The notes under the pieces: model-generated
What the model was told of the DNA's origin: nothing
The model's database searches: none
The model's input: only the letters and a program-made list of their open reading frames with translations
Assembly: GCA_947652605.1 (NCBI GenBank)
Contig: OX393577.1
Location: 22,323,466-22,387,465, forward strand
DNA from: Elmis aenea
Lineage: Eukaryota > Arthropoda > Insecta > Coleoptera > Elmidae
Length of the DNA stretch: 64,000 bases
Direction: 5' to 3'
Shown here: positions 9,936 to 20,449 of the stretch, piece by piece
How positions within the stretch are numbered: the first letter of the stretch is position 1
How the letters are laid out: each line of letters opens with the position of its first letter
Position numbers and translations under genes: made by a program

Positions 9936-10288
9936 ACTAGCGTAGTGACCCGGCTTCGCTCGGTGAATTTTTTTATCAATCACAGACGACTCGCGCTTCG
10001 CGCTCGCGCCCGGTGGACGTTTTTGACCTTTTGAGAATTTTGGATCTTTTGGGAATTTTTGTATCTATTGAGAATTTTTGTATCTATTGAGAATTTTGAA
10101 ACTTTTGTGATATTTGGATCTTTTGGGAATTTTGGTTCTTTTGGGAATTTTTGGAACTTTTGGGAATTCTCATATGGCCTATGTTCTTCCCATGGTCCTA
10201 TAGATTGTCTGTGCCAAATTTGGTCAGGATCGGATGAGTGGTATAGGAATGCATAAAGGACAAACATACATACATTCATTTTTATATA

Positions 10289-10955
10289 CAGGGTGTAGAC
10301 TCGATCACGCAACATAGCAATTTCAATGGTAAAATTTTAAAAGTCGAATTCTTGCTCCGCTAATTATTTTAGAAAAAAAGTGCAAATACGTTTTTTGTAG
10401 AGAAAAAAATTCTGTATCCATAAATGTAATCAATATTACTTTTTCGTTTTCCAATAACTGAAAATTAAGCAAATTAAAAAACGCGTTTTCGCTAAAATCT
10501 GTAGTGCCTTGGAATTATGCTGTGACAACTGCCCATCTTACTAACACTTACTGTCACTTTGACGTTTGAAGTTTATTCTTAATTATCATTTTTATTATAT
10601 CTTGCAATGAAAACATAACTAATTGTGTAAAATAAATGTTTGATAAAATATAAAGTATAATTAAGAATGAATTTCGCGTCAAAGTGACAGTATAAGTGAC
10701 ATTAGGCTGGGCAGTTGTCACAGCATAATTCCAAGGCACTACAGATTTTAGCGAAAACGCGTTTTTTAATTTGCTTAATTTTCAGTTATTGGAAAACGAA
10801 AAAGTAATATTGATTACATTTATGGATACAGAATTTTTTTCTCTACAAAAAACGTATTTGCACTTTTTTTCTAAAATAATTAGCGGAGCAAGAATTCGAC
10901 TTTTAAAATTTTACCATTGAAATCGCTATGTTGCGTGATCCGAGTCTACACCCTG
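10289..10955. mobile_element. Palindromic MITE, CAGGGTGTAGACTC family, copy 1
   Basis: The ends are CAGGGTGTAGACTC and the inverse GAGTCTACACCCTG, flanked by TA. The arms form an almost perfect inverted repeat of about 280 bp, leaving only about 110 bp of unique centre. The match is so good that the copy looks young. A diverged second copy is at 35867-36533. It encodes nothing recognisable. Confidence 0.85.
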
Positions 10956-11049
10956 TATATAGATTTGGTTTGATTGTTTACCTTTTCGTGATGATAATAA
11001 TTTTTAATGTTTTTGGGTTGTAAGGTATAAATGATAGATTCCTGTTTTT

Positions 11050-11088
11050 TGCTACGTTTCGGTGTAGTTTTTCACCTGTTTTCAAGCT
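11050..11088 (-). ncRNA. Hammerhead-like motif in the left Penelope terminal repeat
   Basis: The minus strand reads CTTGAAAACAGGTG, a loop, then CACCGAAACGTAGC. The arrangement of a GGTG/CACC stem followed by GAAAC resembles the hammerhead ribozyme core reported in Penelope terminal repeats. The usual CTGATGA box is degenerate, so self-cleavage is uncertain. Confidence 0.35.
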
Positions 11089-11576
11089 GTTTTTATTTTT
11101 TCCTTTTTTACGTCGTAAACATTTTTCTACAATAATTATTAATTAACATAAATAGTTACATAAATCACATTAAAATTTTATCTTACCTAATAAGTATTTT
11201 GCACAAATGCAACGTGTTAAAAATATTTTTAAAAAAAGTTTATTACCATTAATAATTGTACTTGCTTTAATAAAAGATTAAAACAGATTAAAACAGATTA
11301 AACGAGATTTTATAAAGACGATCACAAAATATACAATTTAAAAACGTGGTCAATAGGCGGATGTGTACTGCAGTTTTAATTTTCAAACGACGATGTCGCT
11401 AACGTATTACTAATCATTTATAACAGGGTTGGACTCGGTAAAGTTTTGATTTTTAATCAATTTGGTTAGGTTTAATTAAATTGTTGTATATGGAGCTTAG
11501 CTTTTGAATGTCTGTTTTATCATTGATACAGTGTTTGTGTTGTTGAATTTCCAACATTTCAATAATTTACCTTGGT

Positions 11577-11858
11577 TTATCTTTGAATTCTTGTTTTAAA
11601 ATTGTTGTTTGTTTCATTAAAATTAAAAGTGTGTGATGCATTTTTTGTATGTTTATTTAACGCCGTGCTACAGTTTTTTGTATATTTGTGAGCTTGGATT
11701 CTTTTTTCGAGGTATTGTTTGGTTTGTCCGATGTAAATTCCCTTACAATTTTGACATGGAATTTTATACACAGTGTGGGTCTTTTTACAATCTTTAATGG
11801 AATCTTTAAGTTTAGTGAATAATTGTGTTAGATTATTGGAATTTTTATGTGCAATTTT
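11577..11858 (-). pseudogene. GIY-YIG endonuclease domain of the Penelope-like element
   Basis: The readable frame from 11771 down gives YKIPCQNCKGIYIGQTKQYL, then KRIQAHKYTKNC. The Cys pair and the IYIGQT block are the GIY-YIG nuclease signature that Penelope-like elements carry after their reverse transcriptase, where it nicks the target DNA. The open frame continues upstream to about 11858 (NSNNLTQLFTKLKDSIKDC), so the annotated Met is not a real start. It is out of frame with the RT ORF, indicating a frameshift that disables the polyprotein. The C-terminus is short. Confidence 0.8.
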
Positions 11859-12340
11859 TAGATTATATACGGCTTTACAATGCTGTTCAATTTTTCTGAT
11901 AGAGTGGCAATGTATGGTAATGGAATAAATTGAAATGTCTCTATTTTTTCTTTGTTTTTGCTGTTATTATTGTTGTTATGGTTGTTATAAAACTTGTGTG
12001 TTTGCTGTTTGATAATATTATTTATTAATTTGGTTGGATAATTGTTTTGCGTTAAAATGTCCTTTATTCTTTTTATTTGGTTGTGTCTGGTTGTAGAATG
12101 TGAAAGTTGAATTGCCCTTTTTGTTAAATTATAAATGACAGTTTTTTTATGGGCCAAAGGTTGGGTGGATTCAAAGTTTAAAAGTCTATTAGAAAAAGTA
12201 GGTTTTGTGTACCATTCTGTAATAACTTGGTTAGTTTTTAAGTGTATTAAGGTCATATCAAGAAAATGTATTTTATTGTCTTTTTCAATTTCAAGGGTGA
12301 ACTGTAGTTGTGGATGGAAAGAATTAAAGGTATTTACCAT
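11858..12340 (-). pseudogene. Penelope-type reverse transcriptase, C-terminal fragment
   Basis: The 160-residue fragment contains NKIHFLDMTL, WYTKPTFSNRLLNF, HKKTVIYNLTKRAIQLS and IIKQQTHKFYNNH. The order FLDxTL, then YxKPT, then HKxxVIYNLxxRAxxLS is typical of the segment after the catalytic site in Penelope-like reverse transcriptases. The catalytic YxDD region and everything upstream are absent, since the right terminal repeat begins almost at once. It is followed by the GIY-YIG domain in another frame. The Met at 12340 is a chance start inside the truncated frame. Confidence 0.8.
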
Positions 12341-12508
12341 AGTTTGTGTGGTAATAAAATTTTTTTAAAAATATTTTTAACACGTTGCATTTGTGCAAAA
12401 TACTTATTAGGTAAGATAAAATTTTAATGTGATTTATGTAACTATTTATGTTAATTAATAATTATTGTAGAAAAATGTTTACGACGTAAAAAAGGAAAAA
12501 ATAAAAAC

Positions 12509-12546
12509 AGCTTGATAAAGGTGAAAAACTACACCGAAACGTAGCA
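12509..12546 (+). ncRNA. Hammerhead-like motif in the right Penelope terminal repeat
   Basis: The plus strand reads CTTGATAAAGGTG, a short loop, then CACCGAAACGTAGC. It keeps more of the CTGATGA-like box than the left copy. Both arms conserve the GGTG/CACC stem and GAAAC. Stem III with a cleavable NUH triplet was not identified by eye. Confidence 0.35.
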
Positions 12547-12827
12547 AAAAACAGGAATCTATCATTTATACCTTACAACCCAAAAACATTAAAAATTCAT
12601 TTTTATATATATAGATGTAACCATTCTTTTAGATTTTTTTAACACCTACCATTTTTGAGATATTACCCCTAATTTCATCTTTTCTTTCGGGCCGCGAAGT
12701 TAGCTATGAAATAGTTAAATGTACTTTTTTTCCCTTTTCAATGAGATATTACTTGCTATATCTATTTTTATAAATAAGTCACAAAATGAAGAAAATCCGC
12801 ATTTTATCCATCACTTTTAAAGCTATA

Positions 12828-13450
12828 CAGGGTGTGTAAAAATTGGCGGAAGCGCTACACGTGGCGATGTTCTTCGTAAAATTCTAAGTCGAAAATCTTA
12901 ATACGATAATGTTGTACCATGCTTGCTGTGTCTGCAAGAGGTCCTCAAAGTTTTGACATTTAGTCCTTTAATAAGCGTTATTATTTAATACTTGCAAATG
13001 AAAAAGCTGCAATTTGGAATAAAAATAAATTTCGAATAATATTTTTTCCTAGATATTGTGTTCTTCTTTCAAAAATTGTTGTTGAAAATATGTAAATCAC
13101 TGATTTGAATGAAAATAATACATATGGCAACATTGTCATTAGCTGTCATCTCTGTTTTTCTCGTAATTATTTTTAGTTTGTGTTTTACGATACCCAAAAG
13201 TTTGCAGCTATGTTTACGAACTGAAGGCTTTCAGTTCAAACAAAAATTGTAAATACCTAAGTAAAAATTGCTGATAAAAAAATGTCCAAACGCAAATCAA
13301 TGTATGCAATGTTGCCAATTTTTTTTTCTTTAAATGGTTCCTGAGGCCATAGGAAGCATGGTACAACATTTTTGTATGAAGATTTTCGACTTAGAATTTT
13401 ACAAAGAACATCGTCACGTGTAGAGCTTCCGCCAATTTATACACACCCTG
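12828..13450. mobile_element. TA-flanked MITE, CAGGGTGTGTAAAAATTGGC family, copy 1
   Basis: The ends CAGGGTGTGTAAAAATTGGC and GCCAATTTATACACACCCTG are inverted, with TA on both sides (12826-12827, 13451-13452). It is inserted in family A copy 1 at a site that is uninterrupted in the relative near 57545. A closely similar copy, split by another insertion, is at 20450-21957. No ORF. Confidence 0.85.
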
Positions 13451-13568
13451 TATATAAAAATAAAACAAGAAACAAATAATTAAATGTCAAATTACAGTTA
13501 ACATTTGTCTGTGGTATAATTTATTAGAATTTTATTATTATTAGTCTTTGTAGTAGGTAATTGTTATA

Positions 13569-13823
13569 ATGATGGCTACATTTAAAAATAGCGAAAAATT
13601 TGACACGTTGAAGTGCTATAGCTATATTCTTTACCATAAAAACTGTATGGAAGCTGAGCAAATATACTTACACAGAAAGCAACGAAGGATGCGTAATTAC
13701 AGAAATTTGGAAATAAAGTTAAAAGCATATGTTTTTTTTTCGAGAACAAACAAAAATCCTAAACATCTCAATAGAAAATTAGAATTATCAGTCTTTACAC
13801 AGTTTCTATGGCAAAGAATGTAG
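13569..13823 (+). pseudogene. DUF4817-like helix-turn-helix remnant in family A element
   Basis: The 84-residue ORF starts ATFKNSEKFDTLKCYSYIL and continues KNCMEAEQIYLHRKQRR, similar to the start of DUF4817 helix-turn-helix proteins of insect transposons. The YPxRxxP block expected next is altered (HRKQRRMRNYRN), and the downstream catalytic domain is absent. The homologous, more damaged sequence lies on the minus strand at 59325-59470 and 57715-57837, split by another element. Confidence 0.45.
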
Positions 13824-14001
13824 CATTTCAACATATACAATTTTTAATTAGTTGTAAATGTGTCCATAATTATATGATAACAAACTCGCTACAAAAACTA
13901 TCGAATTACACAACAATACTATAAAATTTTAATAAATGATACCGCACAAATAGTAACTATCATTTGACATTTAATTAGTTGTTTTTGTTTTTATTTTCAT
14001 A

Positions 14002-14490
14002 GATAGCTTAATGGATAAAATACGATTTTTCTTCATTTTGTGATTTATTTATAAAAATAGATGTAGCAAGTAATATCTCATTTAAAAGAGAAAAAAAAAG
14101 CACATTTAACTTTTCCATAACCAACTTCGCGGCCCAAAAGAAAAAATTAAATTAGGGGTAATATCTCAAAAATGGTAGGTAGCTTGATAGATAAAATACG
14201 ATTTTTTTTTCATTTTGTTACTTATTTATAAAAATAGATATAGCAAGTAATATTTCATTTAAAAGGAAAAAAAAGCACATTTAACATTTCCATAACCAAC
14301 TTCGCGGCCCAAAAGAAAAAATTAAATTAGGGGTAATATCTCAAAAATGGTAGGTAGCTTGATGGATAAAATACGATTTTTTTTCATTTTGTTACTTATT
14401 TATAAAAATAGATATAGCAAGTAATATCTCATTTAAAAGAAAAAAAAAACACATTTAACTTTTCCATAGCCAATTTCGCAGCCCATAAGA
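14002..14490. repeat. Three tandem copies of a roughly 177-bp unit within a transposon arm
   Basis: The unit beginning TAGCTTGATAGATAAAATACG occurs at about 14002, 14181 and 14356 (the third is shorter). It includes ACCAACTTCGCGGCCCA and GGGGTAATATCTCAAAAATG. Copy 2 of this transposon has the unit once (about 59590-59775), so the triplication happened after the copies separated. Confidence 0.8.
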
Positions 14491-14732
14491 AAAAACGAAA
14501 TTAAAAAGTACTAATTAAATTGATCTAATGAAAGAAATAAAAAAGTTAATAGGGAAAAAAGAAATTCGACATTTTCATGTTTTGCTGTAACATCAGAAGC
14601 ACGATAAATTTTGTATTTTTAGAAGTTGATTGTGACTCATACTAAGGAATAATTCATCTAATTTAAACAAACCTGTATCTCTTATATTAAGCGAAATCCC
14701 CATGCTGGGAATATAATCTGAGACACCCTGTA

Positions 14733-16015
14733 TAGGGATCTCACAATATTTATTACTATTGCGATATAAAAAACTATAAATGATACATAGACGATTAAAT
14801 GTGCAATACATATTGTGGATTAAATTTGATAATTGGTGGTGAAATCCAAAAACAGAAATTTTAAAATGAAATTTTAAATATATATATTGCTATTAACAAT
14901 GAAGTTAAAGAAGTTCGTGTCCAAGAAGTTACTGAAATTTCGGTCAACCAAAAGTCTTAACAGTTCTTCTAGAAACGTCCCAAGCAATTTTATGGAAAGT
15001 ATAATAGTGTAATGATTTATTATTAAGAAGCGTTTGTAGGTAAGTTACCAATTATTTTTAATCGATTATTGCAAAGAATATACTTATACTACAAAAATCA
15101 ATTATATATACCTACAAAGAAGTCACCTGCATACTAAAAACAGTGTGAGAAGTGCCGTATGTTTTGTTTTTTATACAGCATAATAACCATTATCTTTTTT
15201 TTATGTTTAAACTTATCGTTATTATTAAACTGGTAATTAAGGTCCCTCGTGTTGTTTATTTTCACACTTCCAAAACACAATTACCAAGCGCACCTTACAG
15301 GAGATAAGATACGCTCAAATAAAATTACAATAAAACAAAAAAAAATACCTTCAATAAAAACTAATTCAATCTTGACGAGATAAAGTAATTAGCCTTATCT
15401 ACCAGTCGGTTACCAGCAAGCCGAGCGATTTAGTGGGCGCAGTAATAAATTTGATAGCCGTCGAGATTAATATGTCGATAAATTGAACTCGTTTTCAATG
15501 ACTAAAAAGTAATGAAATAGGACTTTTAATTAACAATAATTTGTAATTATTACGGTAGGCAATCGTCTGTCGAATACTATATTAAATTTTCAATTATGAA
15601 ATATGATTTTCAATTACAATTTTAAAACAGAAGTAATAAACGTTGGATTTTACGCTCTGTATTTTTTATTTATGCCTAGCAGAAGAGGCAACCAACTTAA
15701 TTAATTAATTAATTATTTTGATATGATGTGACGCAATAAATTATCGCTTATATGCTTTTTCCATAAAGAATCACCTTCGTTTTATTTGGACTCGTAATTG
15801 ACAAGTCAAGTCGGTTAAAATTTATTGTATTGATTTCTTGAAATAGTAGAAGTAGCGGAAAAATGTATTTCTCCCGAAAAAGATAACTGATTTTAATTAA
15901 GCTCATTTACTTTGAAATAAGAGATTCAAGGGTCGATATAAGTATGTATTAACAATAACTTTAAACGATTATTATAAATTTTTACTTATTAACAAATGAA
16001 AAAGTTTTTTGGGTA
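14733..16015. other. Unique AT-rich non-coding DNA
   Basis: No gene was recognised. A run of TTAA repeats near 15698-15715 and scattered TAAT cores are present. The stretch near 16201-16260 after the next element retains a trace of the GGTATTTCGCTTATCTTGA motif of the TA-flanked elements. Confidence 0.5.
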
Positions 16016-16198
16016 AAGGTCAACTCACACCGGCGCGATTTCGACGTGGTCGCGGGCGCGGGCGCGGTCACGATAATTGGTAACCAAGCGATTTCGACGC
16101 GGTCGCGGTCATGATAATAAGTAACCTTGGTTACCAATTATCGTGACCGCGCCCGCGCCCGCGACCGCGTCGAAATCGCGCCGGTGTGTGTGGACCTT
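16016..16198. mobile_element. GC-rich palindromic MITE
   Basis: The ends AAGGTCAACTCACACC and the inverse GGTGTGTGTGGACCTT enclose arms rich in CGCGGGCGCGGGCGCGG. The arms pair over about 68 bp, from CCGGCGCGATTTCGACG to AATTGGTAACC. The centre repeats a shorter version of the same GC block. The TIR type is like that of PIF/Harbinger-type MITEs, but the flanks (TAA and TAT) do not give a clean duplication. Confidence 0.65.
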
Positions 16199-16943
16199 AT
16201 AGAGATCCAATAGGTAACTGATTCCAAGTATTGGTATTTCGCTTATCTTGAATTTATACGTTCAATTTATCATCTGCTTTGGGAGTTGTCTTTAAAAGTT
16301 GTGTTTTATTTGAAATGGAAAAAAATAAACTATAATTCAAAATAATGTACTTAATTTATGTTGATTAAGTACCATCTTATCAAGATATTAGCATTTGGAT
16401 TTGGTGCTCTAATGGTTATCAGTTTGTAGGGGTATAGTAAAATTACCGTATTCTTTTAAATATCTATGTCTAATTTTAGAAAGAAAGGTCGTACCAATGT
16501 GGTTATTTCCCTTGCGGATATACATTTTTTTTAACGGTAAATGGTATATTTTTCTCTGTTAATGTCAAACATGATTGACAATCTATTGTTGTAAATAAGA
16601 ACTGACAGTTCCTAGACAAATGTTTTGTGTTTTTCGTAAGAACCATTTTCCATAGAAAAAAAGTAATTTAAGGATTTTTCGATTATTTTTAACAGTGCTT
16701 GCTTTTATGTATTCAGAATTTTTGCTGCTAAAGTTTATTGTAAAAATACAATATGCTAAAGACAATAAAGAAAGTTGATGATGGCGTGTTTAGTAAACAA
16801 AACGTCTAAGAAACAAATAATTGACTGACACACAAAAACCAAGTTTTTGTTTGTAGAAGGTTGTTTAGTTTTTTTAACACCCATTTAAAAAAAAAGTATT
16901 CAAGGTTTAAAATGGATTTTTTTGCTTATAGGTCAGCAGTACC
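16199..16943. other. Non-coding DNA
   Basis: I see no gene here. The start of the stretch may be a decayed end of a TA-flanked element. Confidence 0.45.
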
Positions 16944-16947
16944 TTAA

Positions 16948-18219
16948 CCCTAGGTTTACCGTTAAATTTTTCACCCTTCGTTTACCGTTAAGGTACCCGG
17001 GTACTTTCATTCATTTTGTGATGAAACTATAGTATTGTTCAAATGATACTATAATTGTCTCAATTTTCATTTAGGAAAATATTTATTATTGTTTAAAATG
17101 TATTAATCTACAACATTTATTATTCAAAAACATTTGTTATTTAACATTTGTTATTCATAAACATTTATTATTCAACTTATTATTCAAAAACATTTTTATT
17201 CAAAAAAAATTATCTTTCTAAAATATTACAATTAAAATTATTAAAAAATAACTAAAATCAACTATAAAATACCACACTGACGTTTAAATGATATTTGTTG
17301 ATTAAGATTTTTTTTGTTTTCCACGGCACACTTGAAAATTTTATGAAACCTAACCTATTTTAGCTAAACTTTTATTTTTTATTTCATATTAGTTTTGCAC
17401 TAAAATTAACATGATTACATCATTGAAGTCAGAAAAAAAGTGTCTACCAGATTAAGTAAAAAAAAATAAATAGATGGTGCTATTTGGAAAAAATATAGAC
17501 TATCGTTTGACATTTAAGTTCAACTTGAGAAAAATTGAAATCCAATTCAGTTTATAGTATTTGAGAAGCCATTTCATTTACTTTTTTGTTCACCAAAATC
17601 GGACCACAAACAACGGAGTTACAGCTTGCGGCGTTTTTTTTTTGTGACACCTTGTATGCATACCGTTCCTGTAATGCCATACGTTTCGAGTTCCCGGGAA
17701 CGCTTTTATTGTCACCATCGTCATGTCTTCTTTTACTAATGATGGAATAAATACCTACAAGAAATCTATTTCAAAAAAACAAACAAGTACACAAACAACA
17801 TACCATGGCAATTGACCTGTTGCGTTTGATGGTCCAGCTATTTCGTTATCCATAATTACAAAACTAATTATTGTTCACTTCACTAATCTAACTTTATTGA
17901 AACTGAATTTTTACTCGCGACACAGTCAAAACAAACGAAAAAAGCGTCCTACAGCTCAAATACCAAGCCGCGCGACGCGGCGCCTTGTACATAACGTTTA
18001 GTACCCGGGTATCCTAACGGTAAACGGCGTATAAAAATAATTCAAAATGATTTTACTAAAAATCTAAAAACGCAATTTATTTTAATTTTTTACATTATGT
18101 GTACAACATGTAGATTTAAGATGTCAGAGACGTTCAGGGTCCCAAATCGCCCCGAACACAAAAAATCGAATCAGTTAAAACGAAAAAGTTACCCGGGTAC
18201 CTCATTGGTAAACCTAGGG
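16948..18219. mobile_element. piggyBac-like non-autonomous element flanked by TTAA
   Basis: The ends are CCCTAGGTTTACC and GGTAAACCTAGGG, flanked by TTAA at 16944-16947 and 18220-18223. CCC ends and TTAA duplication are the piggyBac signature. A subterminal GGTACCCGGGTA block occurs on both sides, and a further copy lies at about 18000-18012. No transposase remains. An internal minisatellite lies at 17100-17214. Confidence 0.85.
17100..17214. repeat. AT-rich minisatellite
   Basis: Imperfect copies of a 16-18 bp unit, TTATTCAAAAACATTT, occur head to tail within the piggyBac-like element. Confidence 0.7.
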
Positions 18220-18223
18220 TTAA

Positions 18224-19465
18224 CCAGCATGGGGAAAAAACGTTATAAAGGCATTTAAATTACTTTGTTTTTATCCTTAAACTACCTTCTAACTTTTACT
18301 TTACGTCATTCATTTATTGATGTAAATTAAGAACACAAATACAGATTATATGACAACCCAAGTGGAACATCCTTTATTTTAGGAAATAAATCTTAAAGAA
18401 CCCCATTCATATCTCTGGAAAGAAATGGCAAAAGATTTATGAAGAATTTACAACAGATATTTTGGTGTGCAGTCAATTCTCATAGGTAACGTTGTTGCAA
18501 GTAACACTCTTGATCAAGATTCATATAATTAGAGCTTGTTACTTTATTAATTAAACCTCTGATGATGAGACCAACCAGTAATACATGACATCAGGAAACA
18601 TTAATTATCACTCAACGGTAGCGGGTATTATTCTATCATAATTAGTGTGCGCTGTTAATGATTACATTGCATGTAACTCTAATTTAAACTTAACCTATCT
18701 GGATACTTAGCGATTTACCGGCTTCAATATAATACTATTTACGATCGTATTAACGCTAATTAATTAACGCTTTTATATGCAAACTCCGATTACCTACTAA
18801 GAGCCGACGAATTATGAGGCGCATGCACCGCAGAAAATAGATTAATATCGTCTTTTTCGTGATTTTTTTTAAAAGTTATTTTAACATGCGATGGCAAAGA
18901 CATAGCTGTACAAATTACAAATGTCACCCACGCAAGGCTTTTGTTTCGACGCGCCTACTATTGTCTTTTACTTGACAAGAGAGTTGCAACGCGGGCAATC
19001 GAAGCTAAGGTCACCGCAAATGCCACCACAGATCCTGTGTTATGACATTTAACGTCTTAATGTAATTCGTTGTAGCTCGTCAAAATTGACTTGGTAAATG
19101 AATAGGTAGGCTAGGTACCATGACCTTTTCCGTTGTAATATATTGATACGCGATCAAAAAAAAAAAGCAACGATCTGTAACAATGCTGAAAAGTGCACGA
19201 TTGTCAGTTTGCAGCAATACAGAAAGTTTCAATATGAAGTTTTTCGAAAGAGATGAATATGTAGTTGCAAATACGATACATCATGAAGAACATGGAGATA
19301 TTGCAAATAAAAGGATCGTTAAAGTAGCAAAGAAGTGTTTTTTTTTGCTTAGTAAGAACATAAACTGTGCATTTCTCTGCAATATTTTTTTTTTTATCAA
19401 AAGGCAATTTACAGCCAAACTAAAGTGTAAAACATTAATTACAGCGCACATTTAGTCCATAAAAA
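18224..19465. other. Unique non-coding DNA rich in TAAT cores
   Basis: No gene is visible. The part at 18530-18840 is unique and full of ATTA/TAAT cores and palindromic TTAATTAA stretches, so it could be a homeodomain-bound enhancer. That is only a suggestion. Confidence 0.35.
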
Positions 19466-19671
19466 GTGCACATTAGGGATTCTGTGTCGAGACAACTCGG
19501 GAATTGATTCCCGGGAATTCCAAGACTTTTCGGTGTCTCGATTCTCGGAAATTTAAAAAAAAAATCCCGGGACTCAAGACTTTTCGATTCAAATTTTATA
19601 TAATACACCAACATTTATTGTTTTAAAATAAAACCTGTAAAGGTCTCCACAGACCGAAGCGGTGGCGGTGG

Positions 19672-19739
19672 CGGTCAGATTTAACCTTAGGAAACAAGTG
19701 GGACGCACGCTCACTCACTCACTAAGGTTAAATCTGACC
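19672..19739. repeat. Short inverted repeat
   Basis: GGTCAGATTTAACCTTAG and CTAAGGTTAAATCTGACC form an 18-bp perfect inverted repeat around a spacer of about 30 bases. It begins next to an AAGGTCTCCACAG motif, so it is probably a tiny MITE remnant inside the hAT element. Confidence 0.6.
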
Positions 19740-19812
19740 AAAAAATTTGGACGTTAGAGTCCTGTCGAAAGTCAACTCTGCTTAAATCACGCAATTCATC
19801 TGACCGTAATAA

Positions 19813-20340
19813 ATGTCATATCAAAAAGAGGATGAACATCAAACAACTGAAGATTCTGACGAAGATGACGATAACGATGGTGATGATGAACAAAATATAG
19901 AGAAAAATGACAGTGAAAATAATAAGAGTGTAGAATTTCAAAATGCAAACCCGTGTATAAAACCGAGCTTTAATAAAGCCCTAAATGAAACTCGAAAAAT
20001 TATCAGATTGTTTCGAAAAAGTGCATTAAAAAAAGCGATTTTACAAACACATGTGAAAAGCGAATTTGACGTTGAGCTTAATTTATGCCTCTACGTGAAG
20101 ACCAGATGGAATTCCTTGATTCTCATGATCGACAGATTTTTTAAACTACGAAATTCCATCAGAAAATCTCTGATTGATCTCGACTTTGGCGATATCTGGA
20201 GTGAATCAAACATTTACGTATTGGAAAATATTTCCAGAGTACTCGGTCCTATAAAACATCAACGGAAAGTGAGCGAACATTTTCTATTGGAGGAATATTT
20301 ATCACAAAAATTAGAAATAGGCTATCTGACTCCTCCTTAA
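19813..20340 (+). pseudogene. hAT transposase fragment
   Basis: The 175-residue ORF begins with an acidic stretch rich in Asp and Glu (residues about 5-40). It then has ALNETRKIIRLFRKSALKKA and, near residue 100, LYVKTRWNSLILMIDRFFKL. The block KTRWNSxxxMIxRF is characteristic of hAT transposases, just before the last part of the catalytic core. The N-terminal BED finger and the C-terminal dimerisation domain are missing, and after LLEEYL the frame runs off the family pattern, so the gene is deleted at both ends. It lies between matching hAT ends (19474, 23089) and is certainly part of that element. Confidence 0.75.
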
Positions 20341-20449
20341 ATGCATTGGAATTTTTGAAATCCTATTTTGCCATGCAAAAGTAAAATGCATTAATTTTTT
20401 TTATCATAAACTTGATGTAATAATTTCATTTAAATATGTATTTTATATA

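Larger units (their letters stand above)
10965..12594 (-). mobile_element. Penelope-like retroelement fragment with inverted terminal repeats
   Basis: The minus strand carries the C-terminal part of a Penelope-type reverse transcriptase and a GIY-YIG endonuclease, flanked by inverted copies of a roughly 235-bp terminal repeat (about 11000-11248 and 12358-12594). Inverted terminal repeats and GIY-YIG are known Penelope traits. A 20-22 nt duplication ATTCATTTTTATATATAGAT (split on the left by the MITE at 10289, intact at 12595) appears to flank it. The upstream RT domain is missing, so it is 5'-truncated. Confidence 0.8.
9937..12613 (-). mobile_element. Non-autonomous Helitron B, interrupted by two insertions
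   Basis: The minus-strand 3' end is CTAG (9937-9940), preceded by CGAGCGAAGCCGGGTCACTA. The 5' end TCTATATATATAAAAATG lies at 12613 and counting down. A palindromic MITE (10289-10955) and a Penelope-like element (about 10965-12594) are inserted near the 5' end. The related element at 57078-60057 has the uninterrupted target (GAGAA|TGTAAT at 57328/57329), confirming that the A+B block landed between A and T. Confidence 0.7.
9337..14730. mobile_element. TA-flanked DUF4817-type element (family A, copy 1), heavily nested
   Basis: The ends CCAGGTGTCCCAGATTAG and the inverse ending GAGACACCCTG are flanked by TA (9335-9336 and 14731-14732). The subterminal motif GGATTTCGCTTATTATAAGA is shared with other elements in the window. 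The element's own sequence is about 9337-9594, 12614-12827 and 13451-14730. The rest is inserted DNA: Helitrons and a Penelope-like element (9595-12613) and a MITE (12828-13450). A DUF4817-like ORF remains at 13569. Copy 2 lies at 57078-60057 and a partial arm at 52040-52431. Confidence 0.8.
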
